DNA from: SVTX01 sp045660325 | GTDB lineage: Bacteria; Bacillota; Clostridia; Oscillospirales; CAG-272 | Direction: 5' to 3' | Length of the DNA stretch: 64,000 nucleotides | NCBI GenBank assembly: GCA_045660325.1 | Contig: JAZRDO010000023.1 | Coordinates: 82,528 to 146,527 of the forward strand | Shown: positions 15,282-22,695 of the stretch, piece by piece | Layout of the letters: every line of letters starts with the position of its first letter | How positions within the stretch are numbered: position 1 is the first letter of the stretch | Notes under the pieces: generated by a model | Told to the model about the DNA's origin: nothing | Databases searched by the model: none | Seen by the model: the letters and a program-made list of their open reading frames with translations, nothing else | Translations under genes and position numbers: made by a program

Positions 15282-15890
15282 CTAATCTTCTCGTATTTTT
15301 ATTCTTATAGTCGTTCTCTGCGAGCCGAGTCCCTGTATCTCCATAAGATAATTCAAATACATCGTGCCGTTAGAGAAAATATTATTTTCAACCTCAAGGG
15401 TATTTACAATAAGATTGAAAGGCATATAGGGGGTGTTGTAAACGCTGCGACTTCTCTTTCCCTCGCAAAAGGTAAGCATCGTACTCATATTGCCCTCGCG
15501 CACCATTGTAACAAGGTCAGGGCTTTCTCTGTTGAACACAAGTCTTACCGCCGTGCCCTCAAGTCCGTTATCCGTATCCTCTCCCTCAACGTAGGATATC
15601 TCTACGTTTCCGTCATTGTCTACGGATATCTCGCCCTCGCTCATCATCTCCACAAAGCTATCTCCTTCGATCTCGGAGTAAAGCGAGTCGTCATCCACCC
15701 CACTCTCGCCGATCGCCGCGAGAATAACGTCGCGCAAAATTTTCTCAAGCTCGCCGTCAGAGTCAAGCTTCTCGTCAACGCGGTTCAGCTTTGCATCCAT
15801 ATCGCTGAAGCACTCAAATATATTTTCCATAAGCGAGGAATCAAGCTCCTTCTGCTTTGTTACAAGGCTTAAAACTATTCTTCTTTTCAA
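15282..15890 (-). CDS. DUF1934 (YwiB-like) beta-barrel protein with N-terminal extension
   Basis: The C-terminal half (about residues 95-202) fits DUF1934, a calycin-like barrel of unknown function. It has VRLVFNRESPDLVTMVREG, MLTFCEGKR, YNTPYMPFNLIVNT and the final RTTIRIKI strand. The first 90 residues are an acidic, helix-forming extension that is not usual for the family. I set the start at the TTG at 15890, because GGAG lies 8 bases before it. The longer frame begins inside the promoter -10 box. The gene is monocistronic. Confidence 0.75.
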   Translation of the reverse strand: MKRRIVLSLVTKQKELDSSLMENIFECFSDMDAKLNRVDEKLDSDGELEKILRDVILAAIGESGVDDDSLYSEIEGDSFVEMMSEGEISVDNDGNVEISYVEGEDTDNGLEGTAVRLVFNRESPDLVTMVREGNMSTMLTFCEGKRSRSVYNTPYMPFNLIVNTLEVENNIFSNGTMYLNYLMEIQGLGSQRTTIRIKIRED

Positions 15891-15920
15891 TGCCGTATCT
15901 CCCGAAATTTTATTACAACC

Positions 15921-15949
15921 ATTATACAACTAAATGCGCCCGTTGTCAA
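15921..15949 (-). promoter_or_regulatory. Promoter of the DUF1934 gene
   Basis: The minus strand has TTGACA (15944-15949), a 17-base spacer and TATAAT (15921-15926). The expected transcript start is about 25 bases before the TTG start codon. Confidence 0.85.
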
Positions 15950-15959
15950 TAAACATATA

Positions 15960-17180
15960 TTAAAATATGGCTCTTGGACACTCGCCCTTTGGCATTTTAC
16001 TGTTTATCATAGTCGAAGCCGAAACGATGCTCCCCCGTCCAAAGGTGTTACGTATTTTTTCAACCACTCGGTCGCGGCGCTCAATTTTGTGAAGACTGTC
16101 GGCACAGGAAAATATATCAAGCTGTATGGGAGAGGCGGCGGAAATAAGATTTATCGCACGGATAGAAAGCGCGCGTACGTTCCGCTCCCAACGGTAATTA
16201 TCAAGAAACAGTCCGTACGCTACACGAACGAGCTCACTCGGACTTTGCGTGGGTGTGGGCAGGATCGCCTGACGGCTGATAGTATTAAACGCCGTATCCT
16301 TGATTGATATAGCAACACCCTCCGCCATTTTATCCGAGGAGTAGAGCTTATGCCCGATCTCGTCGGATAATTCGGTCAGCATAGCGTAGACCTCGGCATT
16401 GCTCACAATATCCCGCACAGCCGTCGCGCCGTGTCCTACGCTCTTGTCGGGAATGTCAAAATTCCGAATTTTCACCGCCTCGTCATCAAGTCCGTTAGCA
16501 TTTCGGTGCATCTGCTCCCCTACCTTGCCGAACTTATATTTCAAGTATCCCACGGGCATCGCGGCAAGCTCCCCGATCGTAGTAACCCCCATTTTAGCGA
16601 GCCGCTCACCCGAGGATCGACCGACTCCTATCATATCCGTCGCGGGCAAATGCCATATTTTTTCCCTGAAGCTATCCTTCGCTATAACCGTTACCGCGTC
16701 GGGCTTTTTCATATCACTGCCAAGCTTTGCAAAAACCTTATTGAAGGAGACGCCTACTGAAATCGTTACCCCGAGCTCCCGCTTTATTCTCTCGCGTATA
16801 GTGTGCGCAATAGTCTCGCCGTCGCCGAAAAGCTTAACGCTTCCCGTAACGTCAAGCCAGCATTCGTCAAGTCCCATGGGCTCGATAAGATCAGTATAAT
16901 CATAATAAATTTTTCGCGCGAGGTCGGATATTTTCATATATTCATCAAAATGCGGCGGCACGGTAACAAGGGTGCGGCACTTCCGTTTCGCCATAAAGGT
17001 CGGCTCGCCCGTCTCCACTCCGTACGCCTTTGCAAGATAGTTTTTTGCCAGAACTATTCCCTGCCTCAGCTCACTGTCTCCGCATACCGCCACGGGAAAG
17101 CTCTTTAGCGCAGGGTTTAACATACACTCGACCGACGCGTAAAAATTATTCATATCACAATGTAAAATAACCCTCTCCAT
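15960..17180 (-). CDS. dinB: Y-family DNA polymerase IV
   Basis: The 406-residue protein is a translesion polymerase. The palm active site is clear: HCDMNNFYASVE supplies the first Asp, and MGLDECWLDVTG supplies the Asp-Glu pair. The thumb helix-hairpin-helix (about residues 180-225) and the little-finger domain follow. I placed the start at 17180, because GGAGG lies 4 bases before that ATG. Six further codons are open upstream. The promoter carries a LexA box between -35 and -10, so SOS control is well supported. No beta-clamp motif stands out at the C-terminus. The gene stands alone. Confidence 0.94.
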   Translation of the reverse strand: MERVILHCDMNNFYASVECMLNPALKSFPVAVCGDSELRQGIVLAKNYLAKAYGVETGEPTFMAKRKCRTLVTVPPHFDEYMKISDLARKIYYDYTDLIEPMGLDECWLDVTGSVKLFGDGETIAHTIRERIKRELGVTISVGVSFNKVFAKLGSDMKKPDAVTVIAKDSFREKIWHLPATDMIGVGRSSGERLAKMGVTTIGELAAMPVGYLKYKFGKVGEQMHRNANGLDDEAVKIRNFDIPDKSVGHGATAVRDIVSNAEVYAMLTELSDEIGHKLYSSDKMAEGVAISIKDTAFNTISRQAILPTPTQSPSELVRVAYGLFLDNYRWERNVRALSIRAINLISAASPIQLDIFSCADSLHKIERRDRVVEKIRNTFGRGSIVSASTMINSKMPKGECPRAIF

Positions 17181-17192
17181 AGCTCCTCCAAA

Positions 17193-17204
17193 AAACAAAT
17201 GTTC
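17193..17204. promoter_or_regulatory. Degenerate LexA-like box near the dinB start
   Basis: AAAC-AAAT-GTTC keeps one full half-site of the GAAC-N4-GTTC Gram-positive SOS box. It lies 13 bases before the dinB start codon. Confidence 0.4.
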
Positions 17205-17263
17205 TGTTTTGTGCGCTAAAATATATCCGAGATGCTCATATCGGCAATTCTCGGTTGAATTTA

Positions 17264-17275
17264 GAACAAATGTAT
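17264..17275. promoter_or_regulatory. Second partial LexA-like box upstream of dinB
   Basis: GAAC-AAAT-GTAT keeps one half-site. It lies just downstream of the -10 box of the dinB promoter, near the expected transcript start. Confidence 0.4.
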
Positions 17276-17284
17276 TGCATATTT

Positions 17285-17313
17285 ATTATACCCGAACAAA
17301 TGTTCTTTGTCAA
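17285..17313 (-). promoter_or_regulatory. dinB promoter with LexA box in the spacer
   Basis: The minus strand has TTGACA (17308-17313), a 17-base spacer and TATAAT (17285-17290). A perfect GAAC-AAAT-GTTC palindrome (17294-17305) fills the spacer, so LexA binding would block the polymerase. Confidence 0.9.
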
Positions 17314-17324
17314 GAGAAAAAATA

Positions 17325-17354
17325 AAAAAGGACGTAAAATTTACGCCCTTTTAT
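17325..17354 (-). terminator. Terminator of the small membrane protein gene
   Basis: A hairpin built around GGGCGTAAA and its partner, with one G-U pair on the minus strand, is followed by T. It lies 10 bases after the stop of the 101-residue gene. Confidence 0.65.
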
Positions 17355-17363
17355 CATTTTGAA

Positions 17364-17669
17364 TTATTCAAAGGAAATATCCATATCCTCGCAGTCGCAC
17401 TCATCAAAGCCCAAGCAAAGCTCTTCTTCCTTATTGAACTTAGCCTTGATCTTGTTAACAATGCCTCTGGGGCTTACGTCAATACCCTTCTTCTTCATAA
17501 TAACAATTGACGCGATAATACCGCCTACCGTAAGAACAACAGCCACGCAAACAACTGTGATAATAATTGCTTTTCTTCTCTTTTCTTCTGCTCTCTTCTT
17601 TGCGAAAATTACATCGCCGATCTTTTCAAAGAGATTTGCAAAAAACTGGAAAAATCCCCACATTCTCAT
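17364..17669 (-). CDS. Hypothetical single-pass membrane protein
   Basis: The 101-residue protein has an amphipathic aromatic N-terminus (MRMWGFFQFFANLF), a basic stretch (KKRAEEKRRK), one membrane segment at about residues 34-57, a Lys-rich segment and an acidic C-terminal tail with three Cys (LCLGFDECDCED). I do not recognise the family. An AAAGGAG site precedes the ATG. It follows the DUF711 gene by 72 bases on the same strand and may be co-transcribed with it. Confidence 0.6.
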   Translation of the reverse strand: MRMWGFFQFFANLFEKIGDVIFAKKRAEEKRRKAIIITVVCVAVVLTVGGIIASIVIMKKKGIDVSPRGIVNKIKAKFNKEEELCLGFDECDCEDMDISFE

Positions 17670-17741
17670 TTTTCTCCTTTTCTGTATTATTTTTATATTT
17701 TTTATTATTACACAACTTATAAATATAAATTCAGATAAATA

Positions 17742-19100
17742 TCAATTCTTCAAGCTATGTATGGGAGCAGGAACACGTCCGCCGCGGGAAATAAACTTCT
17801 TCGGCGAATAGCGGTTGATCTCCATGATAGGAGCGCGACCCAAAAGTCCGCCGTAATCAATGTAGTCACCTGCGCTCTTGCCGTATGCGGGAATAACTCT
17901 TACCGCCGTCGTCTTGGTATTGACAACGCCGATAGATATCTCGTCGGCAATAATACCGCAGATAACAGACTCGTCTATATCACCGGGAATAGCGATCATA
18001 TCAAGACCCACCGAGCATACCGCCGTCATAGCCTCAAGCTTTTCAAGTGTGAGCGCACCGCGTACAACCGCCGCGATCATACCCGCAACCTCGGATACGG
18101 GAATAAATGCGCCCGAAAGTCCGCCAACGTGGCTGGACGCCATAACGCCGCCCTTCTTAACCGCGTCATTAAGCATAGCAAGACAAGCCGTCGTACCGTG
18201 CGCACCGCAGGATTCAAGTCCCATTTCCTCCAGGATATGCGCCACACTGTCGCCAATTGCGGGAGTGGGAGCAAGCGAGAGGTCAACGATGCCGAAGGGC
18301 ACGCCAAGTCGCTCGGACGCCTCACTGGCAACGAGCTGACCTACTCTTGTTATCTTGAATGGGGTTTTCTTTATAATTTCCGCAAGAGTCGAAAGGTCGC
18401 AATCCCCTGCTCTCTTTATCGCGGAGCTTACAACACCGGGGCCCGAAACACCAACGTTTATAACGTTTTCAGGCTCGCCTACGCCGTGGAATGCACCCGC
18501 CATAAAGGGGTTATCCTCGGGAACGTTTGCAAACACAACGAGCTTCGCGCAACCGATAGAATCTCTGTCGCGAGTAAGGTAAGCCGCTCTCTTTATTGCG
18601 CTACCCATAAGCTGAATAGCATCCATATTGATGCCCGCCTTCGTCGTAGCAACGTTTACGGACGAGCAAACGAAGTCAGTTTCCGCCAACGCCTCGGGAA
18701 TAATGGATATCATATTCTTCGCGCCCTGTGTCATTCCCTTATGAACGAGCGCGGAGAACCCGCCGATAAAGTTGATGCCTATCTCCTTTGCCGCGCGGTC
18801 AAGCGTGTGCGCGACCTTCATATAGCCCTCAGGGGAAATACTACCGCCAACGAGGGATATGGGCGTTACCGAAACTCTTTTATTAACGATCGGAATACCG
18901 TATTTCTTTTCAATGTCGTTGCCGACAGAAACCAAGTTTTCAGCGCTTGTAGTGATCTTATCGTAAATCTTCTCGCAAAGACGGTTCTCGTCCTCGCTGA
19001 CACAATCGTAAAGAGAAATTCCCATCGTAATTGTACGAATGTCGAGATTCTCCTGACGGATCATGTTTATCGTTTCAAGAATATTATTTGTATTTATCAT
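17742..19100 (-). CDS. PFL family protein (DUF711/UPF0210)
   Basis: The 452-residue protein matches the UPF0210/DUF711 family over its whole length. Typical segments are IRTITMGISLYDC near the N-terminus, GGSISPEGYMKVA, GEPENVINVGVSGPGVV and LGRAPIMEINRYSP at the C-terminus. The fold is related to glycyl-radical pyruvate formate-lyase, but the role is unknown. It is nearly always beside an ACT-domain protein, as here, where the ACT gene ends 16 bases before it. The start has only a weak GGCGGGCG site, which suggests translational coupling. Confidence 0.88.
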   Translation of the reverse strand: MINTNNILETINMIRQENLDIRTITMGISLYDCVSEDENRLCEKIYDKITTSAENLVSVGNDIEKKYGIPIVNKRVSVTPISLVGGSISPEGYMKVAHTLDRAAKEIGINFIGGFSALVHKGMTQGAKNMISIIPEALAETDFVCSSVNVATTKAGINMDAIQLMGSAIKRAAYLTRDRDSIGCAKLVVFANVPEDNPFMAGAFHGVGEPENVINVGVSGPGVVSSAIKRAGDCDLSTLAEIIKKTPFKITRVGQLVASEASERLGVPFGIVDLSLAPTPAIGDSVAHILEEMGLESCGAHGTTACLAMLNDAVKKGGVMASSHVGGLSGAFIPVSEVAGMIAAVVRGALTLEKLEAMTAVCSVGLDMIAIPGDIDESVICGIIADEISIGVVNTKTTAVRVIPAYGKSAGDYIDYGGLLGRAPIMEINRYSPKKFISRGGRVPAPIHSLKN

Positions 19101-19116
19101 AATTTCGCCCGCCGTA

Positions 19117-19386
19117 TCAGATGCTGTGCATCGTGTTGAAAATATCCTCGTGCATTACGTGAATATCGAGCCCGCGGTCGCGACCGATAGACGAGAGAGC
19201 GTCAACAAAATCAGAAAAAGGAATCTTAAGTCCGTCGATATCCGCAAGCATTATCATAGCGAAATATTCCGAGAGAACGCTCTGGGAAATATCAATTATA
19301 TTAGCGTCGTACTTTGCACACTCAGTAGCAACCTTTGCAATGATACCTACCGAGTCTTTGCCTGTTACCGTAATTACTGCCTTCAT
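19117..19386 (-). CDS. ACT domain protein (UPF0237)
   Basis: The 89-residue protein is a single ACT domain. MKAVITVTGKDSVGIIAKVA is the first strand and helix, with the Gly-Ile-Ile turn that usually binds small ligands such as amino acids. I placed the start at 19386 (MKAVIT) by the family's usual N-terminus. It is co-transcribed with the DUF711 gene, and this pairing is conserved across Clostridia and Streptococcus. It probably senses a metabolite and regulates its partner, but that is inference. Confidence 0.88.
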   Translation of the reverse strand: MKAVITVTGKDSVGIIAKVATECAKYDANIIDISQSVLSEYFAMIMLADIDGLKIPFSDFVDALSSIGRDRGLDIHVMHEDIFNTMHSI

Positions 19387-19426
19387 ATCGTGCACCCCTT
19401 TATGAACTAAGCTTAATTGTAATTAT

Positions 19427-19455
19427 ATTATACAGTATGAAAAACAAAATATCAA
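19427..19455 (-). promoter_or_regulatory. Promoter of the ACT-DUF711 operon
   Basis: The minus strand reads TTGATA (19450-19455), a 17-base spacer and TATAAT (19427-19432). Confidence 0.7.
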
Positions 19456-19497
19456 GTAGTTCGAGCCGTATTTTTTTGAAAAAAATATCAAACAAGA

Positions 19498-19526
19498 TTG
19501 AAAAAAAACAATTTTTGTGGTAAAAT
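19498..19526 (+). promoter_or_regulatory. Promoter of the hypothetical membrane protein/RHH pair
   Basis: TTGAAA (19498-19503), a 17-base spacer and TAAAAT (19521-19526) lie 31 bases before the ATG at 19558. Confidence 0.6.
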
Positions 19527-19557
19527 AAGCTTAAGAAAAACAAAAAGGCGGTTTACA

Positions 19558-20124
19558 ATGACACACAGTACTTTTTGCGAGCACATAGTAAAGCAAAAAT
19601 GTCAGGGAAAATTTCTCGTCGCGAAAATTCTCCTTGCCGCGCTATACTTAGCGATTGCGCTCATCCCGTCATTCGTGATTATTATGTTCGCTCCCCCCTA
19701 TCTTATAGTTCCCTTCCTTCTCGTAATAGCCTCGATCGTGTTCGTACTATTCCGACTCACTTGGAAATATACTAACGTTGAATACGAATACCAAATAATC
19801 GACGACACGATTCTTTTTACGAGAATTATAGGCCGTTCAAAGCGAGTATGCGATATCGAAATGCCGATCCGCTCGTTTTCTATGATTGGCGCACACAATC
19901 CCGACTCCGAGAAATATCTTTCAGAGCTGCTCGTCGACAGAAGCTATCTGTATATTTCCTCGTTCAATGCCGAGAGCATCCACTTCGGCGTGTTTGACGC
20001 GGAGGGCGAATCGTGTATAGTCTTTTTTGAAGCAACCGAAGATATTCTCGCAAAGATAAGAAGGCACAACCCTTCTGCCATCCGCGCGTATGAGCGCGAG
20101 ATGCGATCCGTACAGTTAAAATAA
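19558..20124 (+). CDS. Hypothetical membrane protein, PH-like layout
   Basis: The 188-residue protein has two adjacent membrane segments (about residues 23-42 and 45-67, with PPYLIVPFLLV) followed by a mostly beta-strand cytoplasmic domain and a C-terminal helix (ILAKIRRHNPSAIRAYERE). That layout is like bacterial PH-domain membrane proteins, but I cannot name the family. I set the start at 19558 because AAGGCGG precedes it. The longer frame begins inside the promoter. It is followed 20 bases later by a small RHH-type gene, probably in one transcript. Confidence 0.6.
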   Translation: MTHSTFCEHIVKQKCQGKFLVAKILLAALYLAIALIPSFVIIMFAPPYLIVPFLLVIASIVFVLFRLTWKYTNVEYEYQIIDDTILFTRIIGRSKRVCDIEMPIRSFSMIGAHNPDSEKYLSELLVDRSYLYISSFNAESIHFGVFDAEGESCIVFFEATEDILAKIRRHNPSAIRAYEREMRSVQLK

Positions 20125-20144
20125 TTAAAGAAAAGAGAAATAAT

Positions 20145-20357
20145 ATGAAAAAGCAACCCGAAATTTCAATCCACATGCCCGAGGATCTTTTAAAGAAATT
20201 CCTCTATATTTCAAATGCCGAGGGGAGAACTCCGAATAATCAGTTTATCTTTATGCTCAAGAACAATATCCAGTATTTCGAGCGCACAAAGGGTAAGATC
20301 ACACCCGCCGCTCTTCAGGGAATTGACATTTCCGAATACACTCAGGACGAGGAATAA
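20145..20357 (+). CDS. Small ribbon-helix-helix (Arc-like) protein
   Basis: The 70-residue protein starts with a short strand (PEISIHMP) followed by two helices (EDLLKKFLYISNAEGRT and PNNQFIFMLKNNIQYFER). This matches the Arc/MetJ ribbon-helix-helix DNA-binding fold, where the strand pairs in the dimer and reads the DNA groove. The C-terminal tail is acidic. No toxin partner is adjacent, so an antitoxin role is not indicated. An AAAGAGA-like site precedes the ATG. Confidence 0.6.
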   Translation: MKKQPEISIHMPEDLLKKFLYISNAEGRTPNNQFIFMLKNNIQYFERTKGKITPAALQGIDISEYTQDEE

Positions 20358-20361
20358 AATA

Positions 20362-20391
20362 AAAAAACGAGGCGCGCGCGCCTCGTTTTTT
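20362..20391. terminator. Bidirectional terminator between the RHH gene and tsf
   Basis: A perfect 14-bp stem (20362-20375 with 20378-20391) has A-rich and T-rich ends, between two convergent genes. Confidence 0.85.
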
Positions 20392-20406
20392 ATTGTAATT
20401 TTTAAA

Positions 20407-21330
20407 TTACTTGTTGCCTGTGAGCTTTTCGATTTCAGCTGCGAAATCCTCTTCCTTCTTCTGGATGCCTTCACCCTTTTCGAAACGGAAGAAGCCTGTG
20501 ATCTTGATAGAACCGCCGAGTTCCTTTTCTGTCTGTGCAACGTACTTAGAAACTGTAAGGCTGTCGTCAATGAAGTATTCCATATCCATAAGGCAGTTCT
20601 GAGAATAGAACTTACCGATTCTACCGATAACCATCTTTTCGATGATGTTCTGGGGCTTGGATGCGTTAGCGGGATCGTTAGCGATCTGAGCCATAAGAAT
20701 AGCCTTTTCGGACTCGATTACAGATGCGGGAACGCTTTCTCTGTTGAGGTAAGGAGTTGTGTAAGCGCCTACCTGGAGAGCGATGTTCTTAGCGAATCTG
20801 TCGAAGCCGTCCTTATCAGCGCAATCTGTATCGAAGGATACAACTACACCGATAGAGCCTGTGCCGTGGATATATGTTGCTGTTGTACCGCAAGCTACAG
20901 CGAAACGTCTGATTGTGATCTTTTCGCCGATCTGGAAAATCATTTCCTTAAGCTTTGCGTCAACTGTCTGATCTGCAGAATAGTTGGAAGCGAGAAGCTC
21001 TTCAACGTTTGCAGGGTTGTTTGCGATAATGCATCTGAGAAGTTCCTTAACGAAAACCTGGAAGTTAGCGTTCTTTGCAACGAAGTCTGTCTCGGAGTTA
21101 ACCTCGATAATAGCTGTCTTGTCGCCATCCTTAAGAATGTCAACAACACCGTCAGCTGCGATTCTTGTCTCCATCTTTGTCTGAGCCTTGAGCTCACCCT
21201 TTTCACGGAGAATCTTTACAGCCTTATCCATATCGCCGTCAGCCTCAACAAGAGCCTTCTTGCATTCCATCATACCGATACCTGTCTTTGCGCGGAGAGC
21301 CGCAACGTCTTTAGCAGTAATGTTAGCCAT
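20407..21330 (-). CDS. tsf: Elongation factor Ts
   Basis: The 307-residue protein is the guanine-nucleotide exchange factor for EF-Tu. The N-terminal UBA-like segment KDVAALRAKTGIGMMECKKALVE and the core TDFVAKN motif that displaces Mg from EF-Tu are present. I placed the start at 21330 (MANITAKD), after AAAGGAA. Six further upstream codons are open. It is co-transcribed after rpsB, 46 bases after its stop, as in most bacteria. The codon choice is that of a highly expressed gene. Confidence 0.97.
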   Translation of the reverse strand: MANITAKDVAALRAKTGIGMMECKKALVEADGDMDKAVKILREKGELKAQTKMETRIAADGVVDILKDGDKTAIIEVNSETDFVAKNANFQVFVKELLRCIIANNPANVEELLASNYSADQTVDAKLKEMIFQIGEKITIRRFAVACGTTATYIHGTGSIGVVVSFDTDCADKDGFDRFAKNIALQVGAYTTPYLNRESVPASVIESEKAILMAQIANDPANASKPQNIIEKMVIGRIGKFYSQNCLMDMEYFIDDSLTVSKYVAQTEKELGGSIKITGFFRFEKGEGIQKKEEDFAAEIEKLTGNK

Positions 21331-21376
21331 TTTAGTAATTCCTTTCAAATATTAAGTTGTAACTATTTAGTAGAAA

Positions 21377-22126
21377 TTATGCGTTTTCTGCGTCTTCTGC
21401 AGCCTCAGCCTCTGCCTTTACAGCCTCAGCCTCAACTGTAGCTTCGCCCTGCTTACCCTCGATAATAGCGTCAGCGATTACGGAGGAGATGAGCTTGATA
21501 GCGCGGATAGCGTCGTCGTTACCGGGAATTACGTAGTCAGCATCGTCAGGATCACAGTTTGTGTCAACGATAGCGATTACCGGAATACCGAGCTTCTTAG
21601 CTTCGAGAACTGCGTTTCTTTCCTTGCGGGGGTCAACGATGAAAATAGCGTCAGGAAGCTTTTCCATTGTCTTGATACCGCCGAGGTTCTTCTCGAGGTC
21701 GAAAATTTCCTTCTGAAGAGAAGCAACTTCCTTCTTAGGAAGCATATCGAATGTGCCATCCTCAGCCATCTTGTTAAGGCTGTTGAGACGAGCGATGGAC
21801 TTCTTGATTGTCTTGAAGTTTGTCATCATACCGCCGGGCCATCTAACGTTTACGTAGTACTGACCGCAACGAACTGCTTCTTCCTTAATTGCTTCTGCAG
21901 CCTGCTTCTTTGTACCAACGAAAAGGATTGTGCCGTCGTTTTCAGCGAGCTCACGAACGAACATGTAAGCTTCTTCAAACTTCTTTACTGTCTTCTGAAG
22001 GTCGATGATGTAGATGCCGTTTCTTTCTGTAAAGATGTATTCCTGCATCTTAGGATTCCATCTTCTTGTGTGATGTCCGAAATGGACGCCAGCTTCGAGA
22101 AGCTGCTTAATAGAGATAATAGACAT
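21377..22126 (-). CDS. rpsB: 30S ribosomal protein S2
   Basis: The 249-residue protein matches S2: LLEAGVHFGHHTRRWNPKM at the N-terminus, VRWPGGMMTNFKTI in the middle and AIVDTNCDPDDADYVIPGNDDA near the end. I placed the start at 22126 (MSIISIK), after AAGGAGG. The C-terminal tail is Ala/Glu-rich (about residues 225-249). It is the first gene of the rpsB-tsf operon, after a roughly 140-base leader that could fold and may allow S2 autoregulation. Confidence 0.97.
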   Translation of the reverse strand: MSIISIKQLLEAGVHFGHHTRRWNPKMQEYIFTERNGIYIIDLQKTVKKFEEAYMFVRELAENDGTILFVGTKKQAAEAIKEEAVRCGQYYVNVRWPGGMMTNFKTIKKSIARLNSLNKMAEDGTFDMLPKKEVASLQKEIFDLEKNLGGIKTMEKLPDAIFIVDPRKERNAVLEAKKLGIPVIAIVDTNCDPDDADYVIPGNDDAIRAIKLISSVIADAIIEGKQGEATVEAEAVKAEAEAAEDAENA

Positions 22127-22139
22127 TTTTATGTCCTCC

Positions 22140-22260
22140 TTCGGTTTTTCCACCACAGAAGCTCCGCGTAAAGATCGTGCCTTTTTCCTTAAGACACAAC
22201 ACCGAGAACGTTTTCGGCTCCTGTGTGTGTATTTGATTTTTACTGTGTTTTTTGCACAGC
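22140..22260 (-). promoter_or_regulatory. Structured 5' leader of rpsB-tsf
   Basis: The leader contains an imperfect palindrome around CCGAAAACGTTCTCGG (about 22205-22220), flanked by ACACA and TGTGT arms that can extend the stem. It is a candidate S2 autoregulatory element. I do not recognise a named class. Confidence 0.35.
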
Positions 22261-22266
22261 CTACAT

Positions 22267-22295
22267 ATTATATCATAGAGATTTAATTTTTGCAA
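22267..22295 (-). promoter_or_regulatory. Promoter of rpsB-tsf
   Basis: The minus strand has TTGCAA (22290-22295), a 17-base spacer and TATAAT (22267-22272). Confidence 0.75.
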
Positions 22296-22347
22296 TAGTC
22301 GACTTTACAATTTACAATATGTTTACAATTTAAAGCCATAAAAATTC

Positions 22348-22635
22348 TCAGCAACGCTTCCTTTTACCCTTTGAATCCAAAAATTCACACAGCTCGCGTT
22401 CGCTCAGCTTAACGAGAACGGTATCCTCACCGATACATTCTATCCTGCACCACGGGATAATATACTGCTCTTTTTTGAATATGTTCCAGCTCCCCGAGCC
22501 GCGCGGGATCTTAACCGAAAGTATCTGTCCGCAATCCGCATCAATCACAAGCTCCGAGATAAACCCGAGCTTTTCTCCCGTGCAAACGTTGATGACCTCC
22601 CTTTCCCGAAGCTCCCTTGTATCAAGCACCCGCAT
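22348..22635 (-). CDS. YlmC/YmxH family PRC-barrel protein
   Basis: The 95-residue protein is a single PRC-barrel domain of the YlmC/YmxH type: MRVLDTRELREREVINVCTG, the LGFISELVIDADCG strand pair and IIPWCRIECIGEDTVLV. The family is linked to spore formers and is often annotated as sporulation protein. Its molecular role is unknown. I chose the start at 22635, because GGAGG lies 5 bases before it. It is the last gene of the long minus-strand cluster that begins with ruvC, 61 bases after the P-type ATPase-like gene. Confidence 0.8.
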   Translation of the reverse strand: MRVLDTRELREREVINVCTGEKLGFISELVIDADCGQILSVKIPRGSGSWNIFKKEQYIIPWCRIECIGEDTVLVKLSERELCEFLDSKGKRKRC

Positions 22636-22695
22636 AAAAACCTCCAAATAATAAAAATAAAGACGGTACATAATTATATGTCCGTCTTTATTCTT

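Noticed and set aside
17757..19139. A 460-codon frame on the plus strand
   Set aside because: It is antisense to the DUF711 gene, which has clear family motifs. Its residues show no known fold.
20215..21441. A 408-codon frame on the plus strand
   Set aside because: It is antisense to tsf and part of rpsB, and results from codon bias.
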